NCBI GenBank assembly: GCA_043766915.1
Contig: JAYUHO010000038.1
Coordinates: 1 to 6,875, forward strand
Source: JANNAT01 sp043766915
GTDB taxonomy: Bacteria; Pseudomonadota; Alphaproteobacteria; Rhodobacterales; Rhodobacteraceae
Reading direction: 5' to 3'
DNA: 6,875 bases
Under the pieces are notes generated by a model that ran no database searches, was not told the DNA's origin, and saw only the letters and a program-made list of their open reading frames with translations. Below, piece by piece: positions 1-5,275 of this stretch (position 1 is its first letter; the number at the start of each line of letters is the position of its first letter). Made by a program: the position numbers and the translations under genes.

Positions 1-262
1 TACCCCACACACCTTTGCCACCGATGATGATCAGGGTTGACGCCACAGCCGCACCAAAACGCCCCAGATAATTGGCGGCTGGTTCGTCCGTGGCCACCAT
101 CCAGCCGGGGTCTTCGGGGGAATAACTGCCCAGCAACAGCGCAAAGCCGATGGCCGCAGCGATCAGCGCCAGACCCAACAGTTCGCGGCCGCGCTTTTCC
201 AACATGGCTTGGGTGTTCTGATCCAACAAAGGATCCCGCTGCCGAACCTGATATGACGCCAT
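1..262 (-). CDS. ftsK: DNA translocase FtsK, N-terminal membrane part (partial, cut by window start)
   Basis: FtsK is a septum-anchored DNA pump that clears and helps resolve chromosome termini during division. Only the first 87 codons are visible. The protein starts MASYQVRQRDPLLDQ, followed by a basic stretch and a hydrophobic helix at about residues 28-47 (LLGLALIAAAIGFALLLGSY). A short periplasmic loop follows with the SPEDPGW motif at residues 48-54, and a second hydrophobic segment begins near residue 69. A first helix, then SYSPxDPGW, then a second helix is typical of the FtsK/SpoIIIE 4TM domain in Rhodobacterales. The coiled linker, the RecA-like motor and the gamma DNA-reading domain would lie outside the window, so their integrity cannot be judged. 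The start is ATG at 262-260, with a purine-rich AAAGGCGGG a few bases upstream. The gene lies 11 bases after the aminotransferase stop codon, suggesting co-transcription. Family identity is recognised from memory of the N-terminus. Confidence 0.87.
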   Translation of the reverse strand, partial: MASYQVRQRDPLLDQNTQAMLEKRGRELLGLALIAAAIGFALLLGSYSPEDPGWMVATDEPAANYLGRFGAAVASTLIIIGGKGVWG

Positions 263-273
263 TTTACCCGCCT

Positions 274-1452
274 TTAACCGTAGAGACAGTCGCGAAGCTG
301 CAAAAGCCCGCGCTGAGTTTCTGCTTTTGGGGCCACAAGCGCGACCCTGATGTAATTTTTGCCCGGATTGTCGCCGCCCACGTCGCGCGACAGATATTCC
401 CCCGGCAGCACTTTGACGCCCGTTTCGCGCCACAGCTTTATCGTGGCAGCTTGGCCATCTTCCACCGGAAGCCACAAAAAGAAGCCGCCTTCGGGGCAGG
501 TAAACCCCTGGAGGCTGGCGAAAATCCGATCGGCAATTGCGAATTTTTCTTGATACAAAGCGCGACTGGCATCGACATGCGCCTCGTCCCCCCAAGCGCG
601 TTCGCTGACCCGTTGAATGGGCAGCGGCACCGGTGATCCGGCATAGGTGCGCAGTTGGCGCATCCGCGCGATGCCTTGCGCGCCACCTGCCACAAAGCCA
701 GACCGCATGCCGGGCAGGTTTGATCGTTTCGACAGCGAATGAAACGCAAAGACACGTTCAGGATTTGCATTTGTCGCGGCCGCGACCTGCAGAATACCGG
801 GGGGCGGGGCGCTGCGCCAAATTTCGGAATAACATTCATCGGCCAAAATCAGAAAATCGTGCTTTTCGGCCAGCGCCAAAAGCTGGGTCCAATAAGCGCG
901 GCTGGCCACCGACCCCTGGGGATTGGCGGGCGAGCAGATATAGGCCACGGCGACACGGTTCAGCACAGCATCGGGCAGGCCCGCGTAATCCGGTAAAAAT
1001 CCTGTGGTGGCGGTGGCGGGCACATAGACGGGTTCGGCCCCGACCGTAAGCGCGGCCACGCCGTACACCTGATAGAACGGGTTTGGCATCACCACGACAG
1101 GCGCACCCCCCGCTTTAACTTCGGGGCACAAGGCAATGCAGGCGTTAAACAATCCTTCGCGGGTGCCGTTCAGGATCATCAGGCGGTCTTGGGGAACATC
1201 CGCGCCGTAGCGCCGCGCGATCCAACCAGAGATGGCCGCCAGCAGCTCCGGCGTGCCTTCGTTTGGCGGATACATCCCGAATTCGTGCAAGTGTTCGGCC
1301 AAAACAGGCCCGACAAAATCGGGCATCGCATGTTTCGGCTCGCCAATCGTCATCTGAAGGGGGGGGCACCCCGGTTCGATGCCATCCAATAGCCGTCGCA
1401 GACGCGGAAATGCGTATTCTGGTAGGTTCAAAAACCGTGTCGGAAACGCCAT
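274..1452 (-). CDS. dapC: Class I/II PLP-dependent aminotransferase, DapC-type (N-succinyldiaminopimelate aminotransferase-like)
   Basis: This 392-residue protein is full length for fold-type I aminotransferases. The internal aldimine lysine is K242 in SLSKRSNLPGMRSGF, a form characteristic of DapC-type succinyldiaminopimelate transaminases. Other landmarks are the substrate-side MTIGEPKH segment (34-41), SPANPQG with N177, ADECYSEIW with D205 and Y208 contacting the cofactor, and a C-terminal arginine at 369 (NYIRVAL) suited to binding the substrate carboxylate. DapC enzymes transfer an amino group from glutamate to N-succinyl-2-amino-6-ketopimelate in the cytoplasmic lysine and meso-diaminopimelate pathway. 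Subfamily rests on the lysine motif; another aminotransferase specificity is possible. The start is ATG at 1452-1450 with GAGG five bases upstream. It is followed after 11 bases by ftsK, an association I recall from Rhodobacterales. A run of eight C residues lies early in the coding strand (1359-1366). Confidence 0.88.
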   Translation of the reverse strand: MAFPTRFLNLPEYAFPRLRRLLDGIEPGCPPLQMTIGEPKHAMPDFVGPVLAEHLHEFGMYPPNEGTPELLAAISGWIARRYGADVPQDRLMILNGTREGLFNACIALCPEVKAGGAPVVVMPNPFYQVYGVAALTVGAEPVYVPATATTGFLPDYAGLPDAVLNRVAVAYICSPANPQGSVASRAYWTQLLALAEKHDFLILADECYSEIWRSAPPPGILQVAAATNANPERVFAFHSLSKRSNLPGMRSGFVAGGAQGIARMRQLRTYAGSPVPLPIQRVSERAWGDEAHVDASRALYQEKFAIADRIFASLQGFTCPEGGFFLWLPVEDGQAATIKLWRETGVKVLPGEYLSRDVGGDNPGKNYIRVALVAPKAETQRGLLQLRDCLYG

Positions 1453-1492
1453 TGCTGCCTCGTTTCAGGGTCATATCGCCCCGATTGGGTGC

Positions 1493-1521
1493 AGGATAAC
1501 CAGATCACGCGGCGCGGTCCA
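1493..1521 (-). promoter_or_regulatory. Candidate sigma-70-type promoter for the aminotransferase-ftsK unit
   Basis: On the minus strand a -35-like TGGACC (1521-1516) is followed by a 17-base spacer and a -10-like TATCCT (1498-1493). Each matches four of six consensus bases. Transcription would start near 1486, giving an untranslated leader of about 35 bases before the ATG at 1452. The spacing is ideal but the match is moderate, so this is a pattern call only. Confidence 0.35.
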
Positions 1522-1522
1522 G

Positions 1523-1544
1523 AAAAACCCATGCAGGACTTGGG
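1523..1544 (-). terminator. Weak candidate intrinsic terminator after the amidase gene
   Basis: Read on the minus strand, CCCA pairs with TGGG (1544-1528), with a possible inner G-C and G-T pair after one mismatch. Five T residues (1527-1523) follow at once. The stem is short and imperfect. It lies 55 bases past the amidase stop codon and directly before the candidate aminotransferase promoter, which is where a terminator would separate the two units. It may be leaky or coincidental. Confidence 0.25.
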
Positions 1545-1599
1545 CTTGCGACACGAAGCTGTGACTTTTTCGCCCGGTGTCAGGGGAAAGGGCCGTGCG

Positions 1600-2931
1600 T
1601 CAGGCCAGGGCGCGTTCTGCTGCGATGCCAAGCCGCAGAAGACGTTCTTCCTGACCTGCCAGAGCCATCAGTGAAATCCCGCAAGACGGCTGACTGGTGG
1701 GCAGGGTCAGCGCGCACAGGCCCATCAGATTGCCAATGCGGGTGTTGCGCAGGGCCAGCAGGTTTTCGGCAACGAAGAAGTCGATATCGGCCAGCAAACG
1801 CGCGGCGTTTGGCGGCAGGATGGGGGATGTTGGCAGCAAAATCGCATCAAACCCAGCGGTTTTTTCGGCCCAGATAACCCGCAGTTCCTCCAAACGACGC
1901 CAAGCCTCGATATAGTCCGAAGCTTTGATATGCGCCCCAGACCGAAAGCGTTCCAGAATGCGCGGGAACATCTTTTCGGGGGCTTTTTCAATTGTGGGGC
2001 CCCAGATGGCATAGGCTTCGGCGGTGAACAATACGCCTGCAAGGGCCATTGCCTCGATCACTTCGGGGATTGCGATGTCGGTGATATGCGCGCCTGCACG
2101 GGCCAGACGGGTCAGGGCATCTTGGAACCCCTGCGCGGGGCGGTCGCGCAGATCGTCCAGCGCGACCGTTTGCAGCACCATCACCCGGGTGCCCGACAGG
2201 GTGGAGCCGGCCAGATCGGCGGGTTTGCGGCCTGCAAGGGCAGCCAGCAGCAAGGCGCAATCTTCAACACTGTGGGCGATGGGGCCGATGGTGTCGAATT
2301 TGGCGCACAGCGGCACGGTGCCTTGCAGGGGCAGCAGGTTTGATGAGGTTTTCAGGCCGACCAGATCATTCCACGCGGCGGGAATACGCACCGATCCGCC
2401 GGTATCAGACCCAATGGCGGCGGGAGCCAGCCCGAAGGCCACCGAGGTGGCCGCGCCAGAGGATGAGCCCCCTGCAACCGCCGCCTCGTCATTCACGCAA
2501 GGCGGGGTGGCGGTGATGGGGTTCAGACCCAACCCCGAGAACGCCAGTTCTGACATGTGTGTTTTACCAAGTAAAACAAGGCCTTGGTGGGTAGCCGTGG
2601 TCAGAACGGCGGCGTCCTGGCCGGGCGTGCGGCCTGCCAGCAGGGCAGATCCGGCTTCGGTAGCCACGCCTGCAGTGTCGAACAAATCCTTCCAGCTGAC
2701 CGGCACGCCGTCAAGCAGTCCGCGCCGATGGCCCGATTTGGCGCGGGCAGCAGCACCCATCGCCTCGCCCCGCGCGCGGGTGGCGGTGGTGCGGGCATAG
2801 ATGCGGTCCGCATGGGGATGGCTGGCGATTTGATCCAGAAAAAATTCGGTTAACTCAACCGGATTGATGCGGCCTTTGCCAATATCCCGGCCAAGGTCGG
2901 CGGCTGTCAGGTTGGACCAAAGTTTGCTCAT
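1600..2931 (-). CDS. Amidase-signature family hydrolase (GatA-like fold)
   Basis: This 443-residue protein belongs to the amidase signature family, whose members hydrolyse or transfer amide bonds with a Ser-cisSer-Lys triad. All three residues are visible: K81 in PVSWKDLFD, cis-Ser S156 in the GGSSSG motif (154-159), and nucleophile S180 in GSDTGGSVRIPA (174-185). The 24-residue spacing between the serines equals that in FAAH and GatA. The length is slightly below the roughly 470-490 residues usual for true GatA, and no gatC or gatB gene is adjacent. A stand-alone amidase is therefore more likely than the tRNA-dependent amidotransferase subunit; the substrate cannot be told from sequence. No signal peptide is visible, so it is probably cytoplasmic. 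The start is ATG at 2931-2929, preceded by a GGGGA ribosome-binding site that lies inside a 7-bp inverted repeat. It is divergent from the ubiH-like gene. Confidence 0.9.
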   Translation of the reverse strand: MSKLWSNLTAADLGRDIGKGRINPVELTEFFLDQIASHPHADRIYARTTATRARGEAMGAAARAKSGHRRGLLDGVPVSWKDLFDTAGVATEAGSALLAGRTPGQDAAVLTTATHQGLVLLGKTHMSELAFSGLGLNPITATPPCVNDEAAVAGGSSSGAATSVAFGLAPAAIGSDTGGSVRIPAAWNDLVGLKTSSNLLPLQGTVPLCAKFDTIGPIAHSVEDCALLLAALAGRKPADLAGSTLSGTRVMVLQTVALDDLRDRPAQGFQDALTRLARAGAHITDIAIPEVIEAMALAGVLFTAEAYAIWGPTIEKAPEKMFPRILERFRSGAHIKASDYIEAWRRLEELRVIWAEKTAGFDAILLPTSPILPPNAARLLADIDFFVAENLLALRNTRIGNLMGLCALTLPTSQPSCGISLMALAGQEERLLRLGIAAERALA

Positions 2932-2933
2932 GT

Positions 2934-2954
2934 TTTCCCCGCCGTTTGGGGAAA
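2934..2954. repeat. Perfect 7-bp inverted repeat in the amidase/ubiH divergent spacer
   Basis: TTTCCCC (2934-2940) and GGGGAAA (2948-2954) are perfect inverted copies separated by GCCGTTT. One arm covers the ribosome-binding site of the amidase gene. The other lies beside the -10 position of its candidate promoter. It could be an operator for a dimeric regulator, or a hairpin that masks the amidase ribosome-binding site if the transcript starts far enough upstream. No known binding motif is recognised. Confidence 0.45.
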
Positions 2955-2981
2955 GGTAGCGGCAAGGCGGCGCATGGACAA
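2953..2981 (-). promoter_or_regulatory. Weak candidate promoter for the amidase gene
   Basis: On the minus strand TTGTCC (2981-2976, four of six -35 matches) and TACCTT (2958-2953, three of six -10 matches) are 17 bases apart. Transcription would begin near 2946, inside the loop of the inverted repeat. The -35 overlaps the candidate plus-strand -35 of the ubiH-like gene, so the two promoters would compete. The -10 is poor and the call is tentative. Confidence 0.22.
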
Positions 2982-3002
2982 TCCTGCATCGGCGGCCATA
3001 GT
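2975..3002 (+). promoter_or_regulatory. Candidate promoter placing the ubiH-like transcript start at its ATG (leaderless)
   Basis: TGGACA (2975-2980, five of six -35 matches) and CATAGT (2997-3002, four of six -10 matches) are separated by 16 bases. The expected transcription start, about seven bases past the -10, coincides with the A of the ATG at 3009. No clear Shine-Dalgarno sequence precedes that ATG. This fits a leaderless mRNA but rests on pattern matching only. Confidence 0.28.
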
Positions 3003-3008
3003 GGTTCT

Positions 3009-4238
3009 ATGGAACAAGATGCAGATGTTTTGATCGTGGGCGGCGGGCTGAATGGCCCGGCGTTGGGTTTGGCTTTGGCGCAAGGCGGCTTGCGGGTGAT
3101 CGTGATCGACGCGCGGGCAGCGCCTGCGCGGGCCGAGGCGGGGTTTGACGGGCGCGCCTATGCGCTGGCGATTGCGTCAAAGCGGCTGTTGTCGGTGATC
3201 GGGGTCGGGGAGGGATTGGCAAAGCTTGCGCAACCGATCCTGAAGATCAAAGCCAGTGATGGGGTTGTGGGGCGCGGGCCTGCGCCGTTTTTCCTGACCT
3301 TTGATCACGCCGAGATTGAGGAAGGCCCGATGGGCTTTATGGTGGAAGACCGCCACCTATACGCCGCATTTCTGGCGGCAATGGATGCTGCGCCGGGCGT
3401 GACGTTGATTTCGGGGGAAACCGTTACCGGGCAATCGGTTGCGGCCAGCGGTGTTGAGGTGGTGCTGGCATCGGGGCGGCATTTGCGGGCGCGGGTGCTG
3501 ATTGGCTGCGATGGGCGCGGGTCAGGCACGGCCACGCGGGCGGGGATTTCACGGATGGGGTGGAAATACGCCCAGACCGCATTGGTGACCGCGGTTTCCC
3601 ACGCGGGTCATCACGAGGGCACCGCGCACCAGTTTTTCATGCCGGCGGGGCCTTTGGCGATTTTGCCGCTGGCGGGTGGCTATCATTCGTCGATCGTGTG
3701 GAGCGAGGATGTTGACGCGGCGGCAGCCATTCAGGCGTTGTCTGACGCCGAGTATCTGGCCGCCTTGCAGGCGCGGTTTGGGGATTTTCTGGGGGAAATT
3801 GCACTGGCAGGGGAGCGGTTTACCTATCCGCTGTCGCTCAGCCTTGCGTCGCGGTTTGTGATGCCCCGGTTGGCTTTGGTGGGCGATGCGGCCCACGGCG
3901 TGCATCCGATTGCGGGGCAGGGGCTGAACCTGGGGTTCCGCGATGTGGGGGCTTTGGCGCAGGTGATGATTGAGGCCGCGCGGCGGGGCGAGGATATCGG
4001 CGCGCTGGATGTGCTGGAGCGCTATGAACGCTGGCGGCGGTTTGATGCCACGACCCTGGCCTTGGGGATGGATGGAGTGAACCGTTTGTTTTCCAATAAC
4101 AATCCGGTGCTGCGCGCGGGGCGGGATTTGGGACTGGGGATCGTGAACGCGGTGCCTGCGTTGCGGCGCGGGTTTATGCGGCAAGCGGCAGGGATTTCAG
4201 GGGATTTGCCGAGGTTGTTGGCGGGGCAGGTTATCTGA
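3009..4238 (+). CDS. ubiH: UbiH/UbiF/VisC/COQ6-family FAD-dependent ubiquinone-biosynthesis hydroxylase
   Basis: This 409-residue flavoprotein monooxygenase has the usual family length. An N-terminal Rossmann FAD motif is seen as DVLIVGGGLNGPALG (6-20), ending in the acidic D34 that would bind the FAD ribose. Next comes the mid-protein motif IGCDGRGS (165-172), which matches the family's DG motif. The second FAD motif GDAAHGVHPIAGQGLNLGFRD (292-312) is the signature of ubiquinone hydroxylases. The enzyme would use NAD(P)H and O2 to hydroxylate the ring of a polyprenyl-phenol intermediate at the inner membrane face. Which ring position it modifies (UbiH, UbiF, UbiI or UbiL type) cannot be decided here. 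The open frame extends upstream to a TTG at 2946, but the extension does not look like protein of this family, and family members normally begin a few residues before the GGG motif, so ATG 3009 is preferred. It has no strong ribosome-binding site. Confidence 0.87.
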   Translation: MEQDADVLIVGGGLNGPALGLALAQGGLRVIVIDARAAPARAEAGFDGRAYALAIASKRLLSVIGVGEGLAKLAQPILKIKASDGVVGRGPAPFFLTFDHAEIEEGPMGFMVEDRHLYAAFLAAMDAAPGVTLISGETVTGQSVAASGVEVVLASGRHLRARVLIGCDGRGSGTATRAGISRMGWKYAQTALVTAVSHAGHHEGTAHQFFMPAGPLAILPLAGGYHSSIVWSEDVDAAAAIQALSDAEYLAALQARFGDFLGEIALAGERFTYPLSLSLASRFVMPRLALVGDAAHGVHPIAGQGLNLGFRDVGALAQVMIEAARRGEDIGALDVLERYERWRRFDATTLALGMDGVNRLFSNNNPVLRAGRDLGLGIVNAVPALRRGFMRQAAGISGDLPRLLAGQVI

Positions 4239-4269
4239 GGATCTGGGGGCCATTGCTGCCCTGATATCA

Positions 4270-4291
4270 ACGGGGGGTTCACACCCCCCGT
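4270..4291 (+). repeat. GC-rich perfect hairpin downstream of the ubiH-like gene
   Basis: ACGGGGGG (4270-4277) and CCCCCCGT (4284-4291) form a perfect 8-bp stem around the loop TTCACA. It starts 31 bases after the stop codon. No T run follows directly, so on its own it is a pausing or 3'-end-stabilising element and not a classical terminator. Its last two bases are shared with the next hairpin. Confidence 0.7.
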
Positions 4292-4314
4292 CTCAATGGC
4301 GCTGCCATTGAGAC
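4290..4314 (+). repeat. Perfect 11-bp stem with a 3-base loop
   Basis: GTCTCAATGGC (4290-4300), loop GCT, and GCCATTGAGAC (4304-4314) form a perfect stem. It is followed by CTCCCCCGTGGGATATTTTT, whose CCCCCGT (4316-4322) repeats the right arm of the preceding hairpin and could pair with its left arm instead. The T run after it is short and offset by about 14 bases, so it could contribute to termination from ubiH. Being a perfect inverted repeat, it would fold equally well in a transcript from either strand. Confidence 0.7.
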
Positions 4315-4366
4315 TCCCCCGTGGGATATTTTTGAACAGAAAAAGAAAATTTTATATATTTTTGAT

Positions 4367-4396
4367 AGGGTCAGGCGAATGGGCCTGCCCTTTTTT
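4367..4396 (+). terminator. Intrinsic terminator for the ubiH-like transcript
   Basis: AGGG (4367-4370) pairs with CCCT (4388-4391) and CAGGC (4372-4376) pairs with GCCTG (4383-4387). One T is bulged, the loop is GAATGG, and six T residues follow (4391-4396). This is a canonical Rho-independent terminator on the plus strand, 129 bases past the stop codon. Read on the minus strand the stem is followed by TATC and then A/T-rich sequence without a direct T run. It could weakly end the opposing trm112-like operon too. Confidence 0.72.
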
Positions 4397-4421
4397 ACGG
4401 CTTCCGCGTCGTCGTCATTGT

Positions 4422-4604
4422 CTACTCTAACGCCCGTGCCTCTGTGACCAGCATGATCGGAATGCCGTCGCGGATCGGGAAGGCAAGATTGGCGGATTTC
4501 GAAATCAGCTCGTTGGTTTGCGCGTCATAGGTCAGGGTTGCGTGGGTGACGGGACAGATCAGCCCTTCAAGCATGCGGCGGTCTGGGATGGTGGTTTCGG
4601 TCAT
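4422..4604 (-). CDS. Trm112 family / YcaR-like (UPF0434) small protein
   Basis: This 60-residue protein has the conserved core of the bacterial Trm112/YcaR family: LLxxxxCPV-type start (here MLEGLICPVTHATL, 11-24), then ELISKSANLAFPIRDGIPIML (32-52) and a terminal TEARALE. Eukaryotic and archaeal Trm112 activates several methyltransferases; the role of the short bacterial members is poorly defined. E. coli YcaR as I recall it has cysteines at CPVC and ELICK; here these are CPVT and ELISK, leaving only C17, so a zinc site is unlikely. The ATG at 4604-4602 overlaps the TGA of the upstream Lon-domain gene (ATGA), and GAGG lies seven bases upstream of it. This indicates tight translational coupling. 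It is the last gene of the operon. Family identity is firm, function is not. Confidence 0.88.
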   Translation of the reverse strand: MTETTIPDRRMLEGLICPVTHATLTYDAQTNELISKSANLAFPIRDGIPIMLVTEARALE

Positions 4605-5245
4605 TGCAATACCTCGTCGCTTGACCCGCCACCGCGCAGGGAAAATTCGATGAGCGTCACCAGTGTTTCGCGGCGGGTGACCAACGATGGCGCTTCGAGC
4701 AGGGCCTGTTTGTCTTCGGGGGCAAAGGGCAGCAGCATCGACAGCGAATTGATCAAGAGTTCGGTGTCAGCCTCTTTCAGCCCCGACCAATCGGTGCCCA
4801 TGCGCTGTGATTGGAAAAACCGCGCCAGCAAGGCAAAGAAGCTGTCGCGGTCAAGGCCTGCATCGGCCTCGTCCGCCCCTAAATCGCGCGCGAATGCCGT
4901 CCACTCTACCGAGCAGCGCCGATAGGGGGTGAAGCCCAGCACTTCGTCCCGCAAGCGGAACCGCGAGATGCCCGTCAGCGTGACCATATAGCGGCCATCT
5001 TCGGTTTCGGAAAACGCTGTAAGCCGTCCGGCGCACCCGATAGAGGACAGGCGTTTTTCGCTGGTTCCCGGCACGTCGCGCGGTTGGATCATGCCAATCA
5101 GCCGATGCGGCGTTTTCATGCAGTCTTCCAGCATCGCAAGATAGCGCGGCTCAAATATATGCAGGGGCAGGCGCGCCCTTGGCAACAAAAGCGCACCCGG
5201 AAGCGGGAACACGGGGATGGTGTCGGGCAGTTCGGAAATTTTCAT
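4601..5245 (-). CDS. Stand-alone Lon protease N-terminal (substrate-binding) domain protein
   Basis: This 214-residue protein consists essentially of the Lon N-terminal domain alone. Near the N-terminus is the diagnostic IPVFPLPGALLLP (10-22), followed by LPLHIFEPRYLAML (26-39). The second typical block is IGCAGRLTAF (69-78) followed by DGRYMVTLTGISRFRL. A helical end carries LPFAPEDKQALLEA (172-185). Neither the AAA+ ATPase nor the Ser-Lys protease domain of Lon is present, and no continuation exists because the next gene starts at the stop codon. In Lon this domain helps recognise substrates. The free-standing form may act as an adaptor or unfolded-protein binder, but that is inference. Two ATGs lie in tandem (5248 and 5245). 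The ribosome-binding site AGGGG is only one base from the first and four from the second, so 5245 is preferred. It lies 30 bases after the cnoX-like gene, in the same operon. Confidence 0.87.
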   Translation of the reverse strand: MKISELPDTIPVFPLPGALLLPRARLPLHIFEPRYLAMLEDCMKTPHRLIGMIQPRDVPGTSEKRLSSIGCAGRLTAFSETEDGRYMVTLTGISRFRLRDEVLGFTPYRRCSVEWTAFARDLGADEADAGLDRDSFFALLARFFQSQRMGTDWSGLKEADTELLINSLSMLLPFAPEDKQALLEAPSLVTRRETLVTLIEFSLRGGGSSDEVLQ

Positions 5246-5275
5246 CATGCCCCTGCAGATAGGACGCGCAGGGCG

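Noticed and set aside
37..636. Long plus-strand open frame opposite ftsK and the aminotransferase
   Set aside because: It is antisense to two genes with clear family motifs, has low-complexity Pro/Arg-rich sequence, and no recognisable domain. Such frames are expected by chance in GC-rich DNA.
2946..3008. N-terminal extension of the ubiH-like protein from TTG 2946
   Set aside because: The extra 21 residues are unlike family N-termini, the start is a rare codon without a ribosome-binding site, and it would run through the divergent promoter region.
3549..4184. 211-codon minus-strand frame inside the ubiH-like gene
   Set aside because: It is rich in His, Arg, Gln and Pro as expected for an antisense shadow, and lies fully within a confidently identified flavoprotein gene.
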